DNA of 45,119 bases from Chara braunii (lineage: Eukaryota; Streptophyta; Charophyceae; Charales; Characeae): assembly GCA_003427395.1 (NCBI GenBank), contig BFEA01000094.1, forward strand, positions 1,416,383-1,461,501. Reading direction: 5' to 3'. Below the pieces are notes generated by a model. It worked only from the letters and a program-made list of their open reading frames with translations, was not told the DNA's origin and did not search any database. Position 1 is the stretch's first letter. Each line of letters starts with the position of its first letter. The translations under genes and the position numbers were made by a program. Below are positions 1 through 9,387 of the stretch, piece by piece.

Positions 1-3
<3 letters not shown>

Positions 4-61
<58 letters not shown>
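4..61. repeat. (GA)n microsatellite
   Basis: An uninterrupted GA dinucleotide run at the window edge; its true length is unknown because the window cuts it. Confidence 0.97.
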
Positions 62-64
<3 letters not shown>

Positions 65-134
65 GGCATGAGGTAATTCTCCAAGGCCGCGGCTGGCCTC
101 GCGCAACTACCATCGAAATATTCGCTACTACACG

Positions 135-257
135 TATGTGTGTGTGTGTGTGTGTGTGTGTCTGTATGTGTGTGCGTGTGTGAGGTCGAAAGGATGAGCA
201 AAATCGATGTCTGTGTGTGTGTGTGTGTGTGGGATCGAAAGGATGAGCAAAATCGAT

Positions 258-302
<45 letters not shown>
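135..302. repeat. Compound (TG)n/(AG)n microsatellite with a duplicated spacer
   Basis: TG runs at 135-181 and 209-230 and an AG run at 259-302 are separated by two copies of the same ~23-bp spacer (185-208 and 234-257, beginning TCGAAAGGATGAGC). The spacer plus microsatellite was therefore duplicated as a unit. Confidence 0.9.
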
Positions 303-304
<2 letters not shown>

Positions 305-306
<2 letters not shown>

Positions 307-598
307 CAGAGGGGTATCACGGCAAAATCCCATCGGCAAATTCTCATACGATGGACAGGAGTATAAGGGAAAATTGTCATACAGGGATAACGGCAAATTA
401 CCATACAATAGACAGGGGTATCACGGCAAATTGTTATACAAACGACAGGGTTATCACGGCATATTGCCATACAATAGACAGGGGTATCACGGCTCATTCT
501 CATACAATAGTCAGGGGTATAACTCCAAACTGTCGTACAATAGAGAGGGTTATCTCGGAAGACTGTCATACATTAGACAGGGGTATTCAGGCAACAAA
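305..598 (+). repeat. 33-bp minisatellite open in one frame (11-residue repeat)
   Basis: About eight imperfect copies of a 33-bp unit (GACAGGGGTATCACGGC followed by an AT-richer half). The period is a multiple of three and one + frame stays open, giving 11-residue repeats of the form RQGYHGKLxYN with invariant G-Y and Y-N positions. Substitutions fall at many positions but no indel breaks the frame. The open frame runs on from the TG microsatellite at 140 to a stop at 962-964. No promoter, signal peptide or known domain is visible, so coding status is open. Confidence 0.8.
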
Positions 599-938
599 GT
601 TCGCCTGTGTGCATCTCAGGCAACGAAGTTCACCGGTGTCATACTTTTTATATTTGCCCCTTCGCAACTCTTCGCGATTCTCATATTTGCCCCCCGGTGT
701 GCATCACTGACTGACAGTAGCTCTTCGAAAAAGAGCGAACGTAGCGTGCTCACTGCACAATTCAACATTGGACACGTATCTAGACAGCGTGCTGGACCAG
801 ATACATTCGAAACAATTGTCAATGAGCATTTTGAATGTACTTGGACCATCGTTAGATCCAAATACACTCAGAATGTTGACCAGTGGAACAAGGCGCTGAG
901 GTTCGTTCATCATAATTTACGGTACAACCCGTGTTCGA

Positions 939-1023
939 CCGAATACAAAGTCCGGTCATTATAGCTGTATATGGGCCAATTTTGCGTCTAGATACAGCTA
1001 TAATGACCGTACGTTGTATTCGG
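939..1023. mobile_element. 85-bp fold-back hairpin, copy 1 (MITE-like)
   Basis: A ~32-bp inverted repeat (left arm 939-970 starting CCGAATACAA, right arm 992-1023 ending TTGTATTCGG) with two mismatches encloses a 21-bp spacer. A second copy lies at 2318-2402 with the same arms and a related spacer ending GTCTAG. The small size, near-perfect arms and dispersal suggest a fold-back or MITE-type element. I see no clear target duplication. Confidence 0.75.
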
Positions 1024-1052
1024 GTGACGACAGGTAGTCAAAACGTTTTTGA

Positions 1053-1093
1053 GTCCTTTGACACGCATAAATCGAGAAATGGTCCAAATTTTT
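1053..1093 (+). pseudogene. U6 snRNA deletion derivative
   Basis: The first 8 nt match the 5' end of the U6 copy at 18288 (GTCCTTTG). They are fused directly to the U6 3' end (GACACGCATAAATCGAG, AAATGGTCC, then AAATTTTT like the natural Pol III terminator). About 70 nt of the U6 interior, including the ACAGAG region, is absent, so it cannot act as U6. It is a deleted gene copy or a retrocopy from an aberrant template. No long flanking duplication is visible. Confidence 0.8.
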
Positions 1094-1281
1094 AAAAACG
1101 CATTATTCCTGTATTTGGTGTGTGTATGTTTCTTCAAACTAGGAACGCTCCAACAACCATCAAAGAGAGGGAAACAGAGAAGAGGAGAGAAGAAGATGAT
1201 GAACAGGAGGGAGGAGGAACAGGAGAGAGGGAAAGGAGAGGAAGAAAAGAGAGTGAAAGCTCGAAGAGAACCACGGTGATA

Positions 1282-1370
1282 ACTCCGGGTCGAATTGTGA
1301 GGTCCCCGGCCTCTTTTCTGCTTGAAATAAATGATTTTCTGTGCAAAAAAAAAAACGAAAAAAAAAAAAC
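1282..1370 (+). repeat. SINE-like fragment: middle motif plus A-rich tail
   Basis: Begins with ACTCCGGGT and contains GTGAGG and CCCCGGCCTC, the middle block of the SINE-like element at 6759-6900, and runs into A-rich sequence at 1346-1370. The head block is missing, so this is a partial copy. Confidence 0.5.
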
Positions 1371-1396
1371 CCGAACGCGACTTGCCCAGTGGCCGT

Positions 1397-1549
1397 GTCC
1401 CGCTAGCAAAGAGGATCGAATTAGGAGCCTGAATCTGGATATGTTATTGGCGCAGATGCAGAAAAGCAGATCAGTCACGGTTTTCTGCATGTCCCCTCAT
1501 ACGCGTCCAGATTCAGGCATTTCAAGCCAATCCTCTTTGCTGGTGGGAC
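1397..1549. mobile_element. Fold-back hairpin A of a four-arm inverted-repeat cluster
   Basis: Left arm 1397-1439 (GTCCCGCTAGCAAAGAGGAT...) is answered by right arm 1506-1549 (...ATCCTCTTTGCTGGTGGGAC). An inner stem of CAGAAAA/TTTTCTG lies near the loop. A sister hairpin with the same arms is at 1651-1803. Confidence 0.75.
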
Positions 1550-1650
1550 CTCGCCCCAGATCAAAATACATCGATAATGTCGCCTTCTGGTCTAAATGGC
1601 GCTAGAACGGTAGTGTCCAAGGCAAAAGTAACATCTACTACGGGAGCGAG

Positions 1651-1803
1651 GTCCCACTGGCAAAGAGGATTGGATTAAGCTCCTGAATCTGGACGTGTTT
1701 TAAGCAGAGATGCAGAAAAGCAGTTCAATCTCGAGTTTCTGCACCCTTTGCACGGGCACGTCCAGATTCAGGCGTTCGATCCGATCCTCTTTGCTAATGG
1801 GAC
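1651..1803. mobile_element. Fold-back hairpin B of a four-arm inverted-repeat cluster
   Basis: Left arm from 1651 (GTCCCACTGGCAAAGAGGAT) pairs with the right arm ending at 1803 (ATCCTCTTTGCTAATGGGAC). The arms are homologous to those of hairpin A. The right arm of A (about 1526-1555) and the left arm of B (about 1643-1672) also form a ~30-bp inverted repeat with each other, so four arms alternate in orientation over ~400 bp. Confidence 0.75.
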
Positions 1804-1867
1804 CTGGGCCGGGGGAAGACGGGTAGCCTGGGTAGGGGGACCAAAAAAAAAAAAAAAAAAAAAAAAA

Positions 1868-2215
1868 GGGAAGGAGAACCCGCAGCGAGCTCCCGCATAA
1901 TGAGATGGTGACTTAGTAGAGCTCATCCGCAAACACTGTCTGCACGTTCTCTCGGCTGAGAATTTGACCGTAATTGCGGTCACAAACATCCATTACAATT
2001 GATGAAACTGAGCATTTGACCGTAATTGCGGTCAAAAACATCCCCTAAAACTGATGGGCTGAAAAATTGACCGTAGTTGCCGTCACAAACACCCATTCGA
2101 ATTGATGAAACTCAGAAAAATTGATCATCGTTGCGGTCAGAAACATCTATTGATGAAACTGAGAATCTGGCCGGAATTGCGGTCACAAACATCCGTTTCA
2201 ATTTTAGAAAAAGGG
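1868..2215. repeat. Dispersed repeat ending in a ~52-bp tandem array with palindromic core
   Basis: 1868-2026 is almost identical to 10494-10653; both copies start right after an A-run. From about 1958 it holds roughly five ~52-bp units, four of them built around GACCGTAATTGCGGTC or a variant, an imperfect 16-bp palindrome, followed by ACAAACATCC and ATTGATGAAACT. The core decays progressively in the later units. Confidence 0.8.
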
Positions 2216-2317
2216 CCTTGCTCCACTACTCTCCACACGCACAGAGGATTCAGTCTCATTTTGCACATTCGGAGAGTACCAATTAACAATTGACCAACTG
2301 GCCTATACCTTCTTCCC

Positions 2318-2402
2318 CCGAATACAACGTACGGTCATTATAGATATATTTGAGACATCTTTCTGTCTAGATACAGCCATAATGACCGTACTTTGTATTC
2401 GG
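2318..2402. mobile_element. 85-bp fold-back hairpin, copy 2 (MITE-like)
   Basis: Same inverted arms as 939-1023 (CCGAATACAACGTACGGTCA ... TTGTATTCGG) with a diverged ~22-bp spacer. The arms differ from copy 1 by a few substitutions. Confidence 0.75.
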
Positions 2403-2706
2403 CGGTAGAAGGTAGCCCACTTGGTACCCCCCCATTTACTGGTCAAATACAGACCCCCCGAGTTCGAACTCCACTGAGAAAGCAGATGAGTGAAATAGAC
2501 CAAAAAAACAAAAAAAAAAAGAAAGAAATAGTCCAAATTCTGAATTACCTAAATCACGGTCAATCAGTTCGATGCTAAAATCTCAAGCCAGTTGCCCTTT
2601 CGAAAAAAAAAAAACAAAAAAAAGCAATAGCCAATAATTGATCAAATCAAAAGGAGGAGAAAGGGGGACAAAACAAAAAGCACCATATAATTTCATTAGC
2701 AATCTT

Positions 2707-2745
<39 letters not shown>

Positions 2746-3058
2746 AGCAATCTTATTTTTTAATTTCATTTGAATTGAAGATTGAAGTTCTTCACTCAAT
2801 TTCAGGTTTCACTATAATTTACCTACCACTGCTCCTATGCCTACATACAGGGGACCCCTGCGGTGAAGTCCCACCGCCGAAGTTCAGTTTTCTCAACGCT
2901 GACCTTTCTATCACGTGTGGCATGGTGGGACGGAGCTCTGCCGTTGATGTATTGCGATCTGATGGTACCAAAATACAGGAGAATGACCTATCAGATTTAG
3001 TCATTCTGTATAATTTTTCTTTGACGTAAAGGTGAAATTTAGAGAAAGAGGAAGTTTA

Positions 3059-3091
<33 letters not shown>

Positions 3092-3310
3092 TTGCAGTTC
3101 ACCTGCTGTGCCGCCATGCAATTGGCATTGTCCTGAAGAAATACAAGTAGGGGAGAAGGGAGGAAGAGCACAGAAGAACGAGGAGGAGGAGAAGGAAGGA
3201 AGTGGGAGCAGGGAGTCATCGTGGTGAGAAAGAGAGAGAGAGAGAGAGAGAAAGTGTATTCCAACCATGCACGCAGACAGATAGAGAGAGCCTACTTCCA
3301 TCGATGGGAT

Positions 3311-3346
<36 letters not shown>

Positions 3347-3430
3347 AAGAGAGAGAGAGACGGAGGGAGAGAGAGAGGAAACAGTCTACCGCAGTCATGT
3401 TATTCTTGAGTGTACAGCGAATATGACGAC
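2403..3430. repeat. Low-complexity stretch: poly(A) runs and GA microsatellites
   Basis: Contains poly(A) runs of up to ~35 nt (about 2708-2743 and 3062-3089) and (GA)n blocks at about 3230-3252 and 3313-3376. An 84-codon open frame at 2775-3029 has no recognisable domain and I do not call it a gene. Confidence 0.7.
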
Positions 3431-4539
3431 AAAAAAAAAATATTAATAAAAAAAGCCTGCCGTGTAACAACAACAGTCCCGTCCCCCTGTTCGTCCCTCT
3501 CCTCTGCCGCAGCGTAGCTGCGGCGGGTCCACTTGTTGGTTTTAAAGGGGCTAAATTTAAGGGGTTTAAAGGGGGGGCCTTTGTGTGATTCTGTTATTTT
3601 CTTTTTTATCTCCGATTCAGTGAGGAATTATAATGCGACCCTCAGCCAAAAGTCGTTTGTATTTCAATTCTACATAGCATTTCTTTTTTTTTTCCGGAAT
3701 TTTTTGAATTTAATTTTTATTTTTTGCGCTGCCATGCCCAGCGGATCGTGCCTGACCGGGCACCCGGGCGTTTACGCGGGCAGAAGTTGGGTGCCCAGGT
3801 GCCCGGAGAAACAGCCTAGGTTTCGCCCCTATACTTCGTGACCCATCGCCCCTGTAATTTCTGGTGTTTGTGGTGTGTCCTCCTGACGCCAGTCTGACTT
3901 TGCGCAATAGTCCTCACATCGGCTCAGCCTGAGATCTTTTCCCTCCGTTCCGGTTACTGCCAGCCGAACTTTGGCAGCCCCCCCTACCTTTGGCCATTCG
4001 GTACCAAGGTGCAAAGTTGGGAGGCCCAGGGGCACAACAAAAATTGAATGGTCATCTGACAGGGCACAACAAAAATTGGATGGTCATCTGACAGGGCCCT
4101 GCCATTCGGTATATAAATGCATGCAGTCATAAAGAACTGCCTGATGAATTGTAGGCAGAGGTGGAGAAGAGGACAACAAACCAGGGGCTGTGACAGAATG
4201 TTTCGTCGGAGTTTCAGCAACTCATCAGGGGCTATGTCGCATCAGATATATCGCGGTAGTTGCAGCGCGCGACAGCCTGTTCCTGTGCAACAGATGTGCA
4301 GTGTTGATGGCTGCCGCGCTCTTGTGTGACAGATATGCAGCGTTGATGGGCTCGTATCGCACGGTCTGTAAGGTGTCCCAGTCTGGTGTCTCGGAAACGG
4401 TATGAGTGAGTTGTAGGCGGGCCTTAACGTGAGTGGCCGGTAGTATTGCGGTGTGTTGCCTCCCGTCCTGAAATAGAACAAAGCTGGGAAAAGGGGTCTA
4501 TTCTACAACACTGGAGGCGTTGATGTGAGAGAATCTTTT
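3431..4539. other. No gene recognised; short repeats only
   Basis: Holds a short GGGGYTTAAA-type repetition at 3541-3580 and the 32-bp duplication listed separately. I see no protein family, RNA gene or mobile element in the rest. Confidence 0.5.
4030..4093. repeat. 32-bp tandem duplication
   Basis: Two adjacent 32-bp copies (4030-4061 and 4062-4093), starting GGGCACAACAAAAATTG and differing by one base. Confidence 0.9.
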
Positions 4540-6510
4540 CTAGGTGCCTGCAGATACTTCTGACCATTTCCTGGGAGTGCAGGCCTCTTTAACAGATGAT
4601 TCATCTTACCAAGATTCGGCGGCGTTCGAGGAGAAAGTGGTGAGTCGTCTGCTATCTTTTGCATCACCTCTCCTTGGTATGCAGAGCTTTGGTGGGTGAT
4701 CAACTTGGCAGTATATCTGCTGGGGGAAGTGGCGTATAAATAAACATATTAAGAAAACAACAGCTAGGGCACTCTGGAAGCCGGATGGCAGTGCTCAGAG
4801 AGTGGCTTCATCTAAAAAATTGCACAGGAAACAATCACATTCCCAAGAGAAGACGCCTGGGGGGCCTCGGGATCCTAGATCCCATCAGGCATTGCACTGC
4901 TGGCCAAATGGCCCATAAAGGCTCTCACAGCTGATGTAGATGCACCCTGGCTTAGATTAGCCAGCTATCTGATGAGAGGAGAGTGGGCCTTATGCAGAGA
5001 CGAAGACATGTTAGCATATGCCTTCTGATTACTAGATCTTATGTGAACAAACAACCAAAATCGAAGTTTTGGAAGGATATGTTAGGGGCTTGGAGGAAAG
5101 TCTTCCCGACGGAAAGGGACAGTCCCAGGACTAGAGACTCTGTGCTCAATCAGATTATCTTTGAGCATCCGCTCTTACTTGATAGTCGGGGGAGAGAGTT
5201 TTTCTGCACAAGACTCCTCGGGCTGCTTTGGTAAAGCTTGGATCGAAAAGCGGAATTGTACGGCTTAAGGACATACGGGATGAGGAAAAAGAAGACTGGA
5301 GTCCGCTTCACAAGGTTAAACGCAAACTCTCAAGATTGAAAAATGACCAGCTCAGGTTGTCCCAAATTCATCAAGCTACTCCGGCCTCATGGATCGCCCT
5401 GTTAAAACAACAGCGAGGTTCGCCTATCGGACTGGACTCTGGATGAAACCGTTATCCCTGAATAGTACGGTGTACCATATCACAGACGATCTGGGGGAAG
5501 AAGGATGGGCGGCAAAAGAATGGCAGGCGTTGGAGACCTTTCGAGTTCTCAAAGGAGGTGACTCAAATACCTACCTCCTCTCGCCTTCTTTCATTGGATG
5601 GATATCAGGAAGTAGCAGTCAATTATTATCATCTAATGCAAAAGAAAAGAGCTAGAGGGAGCTAGCTGGAGTGCACACTCCCAATGGGCCTGCGGCCCCT
5701 GGCCCTAACGACAATGGATACAAGGACTGTAGGCTGGTACGTGAACACAAAGCTCAAAAGAGTGAGTTTGGATGGCTACCCCTCCAAGGTTGGAGTTGCC
5801 CTTCTCGGGTTGAAGTTCCCAAAAACTCCGCCGGCTGCAGTCTCTATGGAAACAGTGCAAGGAAATGCCATCTAAAAAATTGGCCAGTATTGCATGGCTT
5901 CAGACTTTCCTCGCTGCATCCTCGCCGCATCCTCGCCGCTATAGCTTGCCAAAGAAAGGAATGAAGTTGTCCACTAGCTGTGCAAGATGCAGATGGCCTT
6001 GGGAAAATAACAGACACCTGTGGCTCTCTTGCCTAACCTCACGGAGGATTTGGGATTGGTGGATCCGGGATTGGAACAGGCTTAACATTTTCTATTATTA
6101 TTATTATTTTTTAAATGCCCCCTCCAGTGCTCCCCTGCTGGAAAAAGGGTCCAGTGTCCCATATACAGAATGAAATTGTTGGATACCAGGACAAGAATTC
6201 ACACAAAATTTGTTTATCATTAGTAGAAGAGCAATTCTCTGGGCTATTTGGAGAAGAAGATGCACACACGAATGGGAAAGAGTCGGACTTGATGGGCAGG
6301 AATTCACGGATAGCATCAAGGAACAGATACAAACAGATATCAGAAGGAAAAAGAAATTCTTGAACACATTAAAAATTTTAATAAAGGCTGGCTTGGGGGG
6401 GGAACAGGGAGGAAACATGGGAAGGTTGGGTGGGAGGGAGCCCAAGCAAATGATGAAGTTGCTCTCAACAGGAATTACAAAATACATTTCAATGATTGGT
6501 GCGCAGTGGA
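4540..6510 (+). pseudogene. 5'-truncated LINE ORF2, C-terminal part (LINE-1-like copy 1)
   Basis: Translation across several frames gives the region after the RT core of plant L1-like ORF2. In order these are a thumb/connection segment (ASPLLGMQ near 4670), GGLGILDP near 4858, a conserved Trp-rich segment (FWKDMLGAWRKVF near 5068), and SGIVRLKDI near 5247. A zinc-knuckle-like tail follows near 5970-6050 (CARC, then E and HLWLSC, matching the zf-RVT pattern), and then RRAILWAIWRRRC near 6222. Frameshifts and stops break it throughout, and endonuclease and RT are absent, as expected from incomplete reverse transcription. A SINE-like insertion interrupts it at about 6094-6166. Its last segment is homologous to the tail of the LINE at 39-44 kb. 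Confidence 0.8.
6094..6166 (-). mobile_element. SINE-like insertion with T-arm-like head, in LINE copy 1
   Basis: On the minus strand it reads TATATGGGACACTGGACCC, then TTTTTCCAGCAG, a short GC-rich body and an A-rich tail (poly-T/ATT on the + strand, 6094-6114). The outer base pair of the head hairpin is mismatched here. It separates two segments of LINE coding sequence, so it was inserted later. Confidence 0.6.
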
Positions 6511-6758
6511 CCCCATGATTCCTCTACGTCCTGCTGCTGAATTCCCTGACCCTTTTCCCTCAAACCAGCAGTCAATGGTTCCCATCTCATGGTATGGCTC
6601 TGCATAGAGTCGAATTGTCACTCACTCAGAGAGCTGTAATGTTTTCCCCAACCAAAGAAGGGCTAGTTCAGATTGTATGACCTGGCGCCAAGCAGCTTGG
6701 TGAAGAGCCCCAATCTACAATGACATTTCATCGGTATTCAGCATCATCATTTAGAGGT

Positions 6759-6900
6759 GGGACGCTGAGCCCGGTTCTCAGCAAGCTGGTTTCAGTTACT
6801 CCGGGTAGACTGTGAGGACCCCGGCCTCAATCACCTTTTTGGTAATATCAGCCTTGGGCACCGGGCCTGTTTAAATAAATAAATAAAAAAAAAGAAAAAG
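6759..6900 (+). mobile_element. SINE-like element type A, all three blocks plus A-tail
   Basis: Block 1 (6759-6783) starts GGGACGCTGAG and has a perfect 6-bp stem, GCTGAG/CTCAGC, around a 7-nt loop CCCGGTT. Block 2 (6798-6828) runs ACTCCGGGTAGACTGTGAGG to CCCCGGCCTC. Block 3 (6843-6869) is AATATCAGCCTTGGGCACC then GGGCCTG. It is followed by TTTAAATAAATAAATAAAAA. The same order of blocks recurs in reverse at 15085-15223, which defines the element. The T-arm-like head suggests tRNA ancestry; no clear A box is visible. Confidence 0.65.
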
Positions 6901-6960
6901 AAAAGGACAAGAGTCTTGAGAGACACCTGCCAGCATTGATTACTCTGGAATCCAGAGGAT

Positions 6961-7021
6961 GGGACGCTGGGCCCCGTTCCCAGCACGTGCTGCTCCCCAC
7001 GAATAGACTGGAGCATTTGTT

Positions 7022-7058
<37 letters not shown>
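6961..7058 (+). mobile_element. SINE-like element type B with 37-nt poly(A)
   Basis: Head GGGACGCTGGGCCCCGTTCC then CAGCA, with stem GCTGGG/CCCAGC. It is followed by the type B body (GCTGCTCCCCACGAATAGAC), also seen at 36599-36757, and ends in an A-run of about 37 nt. Confidence 0.65.
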
Positions 7059-7059
<1 letters not shown>

Positions 7060-7079
7060 TCACTGGAAAAGGGAGAGAC

Positions 7080-7420
7080 CCTCTTGGCCCTGTGCCAGGT
7101 GCCCGGTATCTGCTACTACAATCTAGTTCCTCCCTCCCCATTGATTGTGCAGATAGAGAAAAAGATGAGAAATTGATAATAGGTTGGAACGGACAAATGG
7201 ATTTTGTCAGTGATCCACAATAGAAACTGCAAACATGAACAAGACTGGCTTTACGTAGTTCAAAACACAAGAGTCATTTTGATGAAAATTATCTGGGATG
7301 ATCGGAATAATCAGCTGTTCAGATCTGAGGGCTGTTCGGATGAGAAAGTGAAGTGCTTTAGTAGCCCTTCAGATCAGACTAATAATCAGAATCTACTGTA
7401 TCAGACGGAAAGTTTCAGGC
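7080..7420 (+). pseudogene. LINE C-terminal remnant
   Basis: 7080-7140 is related to 38749-38815. From about 7200 one frame reads TRVILMKIIWDDRNNQLF, which resembles the RRxILWxIWxxRN segment at the end of plant L1 ORF2 proteins. It is short and broken by frameshifts. The assignment rests on this one motif. Confidence 0.45.
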
Positions 7421-7428
7421 TCTCAGAA

Positions 7429-7519
7429 GTCTTTTTTTTTTTGGTGCTGATAAGAGCAGACATCACTAGCATCTGGGGAAAGGCTCCATCTATTGGTGGG
7501 GAGCATCACCTCCTGGAAA
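7429..7519 (-). mobile_element. SINE-like element type B, 5'-truncated
   Basis: Minus strand: remains of the head (TTTTCCAGGAGG), then GTGATGCTCCCCACCAATAG, ATGGAGCC, and CTGCTCTTATCAGCACC followed by about 13 A. The same body occurs at 36640-36740. Confidence 0.7.
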
Positions 7520-7771
7520 AGAAGTCAAGGAAATGGTTATGGGATACGTGGGGGAGGGGGATTCCACATTAGCTAAGTTGGACTCTGGTGGTAGGTTGCA
7601 GTTCTGTCATTGGCTGTTGTCCGCCGTGGGACATGGGGAGCGTTTTAGCTCCCCCCCATACAACAGTAGAGTCCCGTTTAACTGACTTTGGGGAAGAATT
7701 GGGGGGAGTACTGGCTGCCTGGACATCTCCTTTTTTTTCAAATTTTTGGAGGACTTTTATTTGGTTCTGAA

Positions 7772-7914
7772 GGGACACTGGACCCGATTTCCAGTAGCCT
7801 ATGGCTGGGCTTGGGCTCCAGGCTTCATCTCGGGATGTTGTGGGGTTTCCTGGGCCCCGATTCCTTTATTTTGCAGTAAAAAATTTCATGGTTCTACAAA
7901 AAAAAAAAAAAAAA
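7772..7914 (+). mobile_element. SINE-like head with a different body and A-tail
   Basis: Head GGGACACTGGACCCGATTTC then CAGTAG. The stem is ACTGGA/TCCAGT, a compensated change from GCTGGA/TCCAGC. The following ~100 bp is not the type A or B body but ends in an A16 run at about 7899-7914. Confidence 0.5.
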
Positions 7915-8077
7915 GCTCAAGGTGCTCGGATTTCTCCGTAATTTCGTGATCACGTGCCAGGTTGTCAGATCGCAGCAAGTAACGGCTGTTAACGTGGTAC
8001 TTCACCTCTGGTCATAGACACAGTCCGTGTGAGAACTCAGTCGTTGTGGTTAGGTTGGTAAGGGGTGTGGGACGGGG

Positions 8078-8147
8078 GTCGGCGTTGTTGAAGGCGGCTA
8101 TTGTAATGGCGCATTGTATAGGGCCCGCGTTCGATTCCCGGCCGAAC
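8078..8147 (+). pseudogene. tRNA-like sequence (tRNA-derived SINE head or tRNA pseudogene)
   Basis: A 70-nt segment with GTCGGC at the 5' end and GCCGAAC at the 3' end can form most of an acceptor stem. It has an almost canonical B box (GCGTTCGATTCCCGG) with a 4-of-5-pair T stem. The A-box area (GTTGTTGAAGGCGG) is degenerate and no clean anticodon arm can be drawn. It is probably not functional. Confidence 0.4.
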
Positions 8148-9387
8148 TATGGAGATATTTACGGGGGCCAAGTCCCACGCACGCATATGCTTCTTTTCTC
8201 TTTTGTTCTCACAAATTCTTTCATTTTTCAGTACGTATTTACCACTAGGAGGATGAAACCTCTATAATCTGCAGAGTCCCATCAAACCCAACATCATGAT
8301 AGGGTCAATGGGTCATGCTCACCCAACCCAAAGGGATTGTCAGTATTGTTGCTACCCTAAAGGGTGTATCCTTATCTACTAGTTGTCGATACACACACAA
8401 CTTTCAAATATTGAGGTGCAGACAAATCAGTCACTGACATTTCCTCGTGCATCAGTTTAGTATAATTGTGCTATTGAAACCACCAGTAAGTTTCCCAGCC
8501 ATTGTCCTATGGCACGGCGTGGATGCGACCACAAGTTTCGGGGGTTGGCCCGAGGGCGTACTGGACCAAAATTGCTGGTTGCACCAGCCAAAAGAAGGCC
8601 CATGCTGGTTCACTTTTGTTTAGTGCGCAGTGTGTTTCGAGGCTCGGCAAGGGAGGGTCAACATTAGTGGTGATTTGAAAATGACTGCTTGAATCCACCA
8701 AACCAATATGGGAAGGTGACTTTTATTTTCTCAAAGGTAACCAAAGAATTGGGACGATCAATTCACTTTGTTGCTGATCCATTGCCCTTCTTTGACTTGG
8801 CATCACATGAGTGTGTAATCCAATATGAATGATTAAGTCCACAGAATCCTGTGCAGCACAGTTGTAGTGTGATTGATCATGATTTATTTGCCTCCAAGCT
8901 CCAACCACACTTTTGACACAACTTCTGCCTAAGAGCCACATAGATAACTGGAGGTCGGCGGAGGACATTGAGGCGCAGAGCAAGGAGTTCTCGCGCCTCC
9001 AACCAGAACCCAGCCTCCGTCGGCTACAACGGTGTTGGGTGTGCATGTGGGTATCCTGAAGCCGGCCCCAGATGGTAGGGGTGCGCCCGAGTACACCTTG
9101 AATCCCGTATGCTCGCCATTGCCAGCTCGCTGATGAGGTCGATCCACTCGACCTTGTTGTTTGGTACCATAACCGATATTGAGCTCCGACGGCACTGATG
9201 AGTAGTTTCAGCCAGACATGGTTGTCCGTGGCGGCAGGTCAAACGCCGCGCTTGGGCTAGGGGATGATCCATGTGATGGACGGGTGTGTAGCAATGGTAC
9301 GGACTCCGATGGTGGCAGTGGAGGGAGGCCAATATCTCGTTGCATCTGGGAATCCACGACTTTTCAGCGGAGGAGGTAAGATGGGCT
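8148..9387. other. No feature recognised
   Basis: I checked both strands. The open frames at 8723-9046 and 9024-9410 (-) carry no recognisable domain, and I see no repeats longer than a few bases. Confidence 0.4.

Noticed and set aside
305-598. CRISPR array
   Set aside because: The repeats are contiguous with no unique spacers, in a eukaryotic repeat context.
140-964. A 274-codon host gene starting in the TG microsatellite
   Set aside because: The start and first third are microsatellite-encoded, the middle is a minisatellite, and no domain is seen. Listed as a repeat instead.
3056-3473. Ser/Leu- or Arg/Glu-rich open frames
   Set aside because: They are read-through of (GA)n and poly(A) runs.
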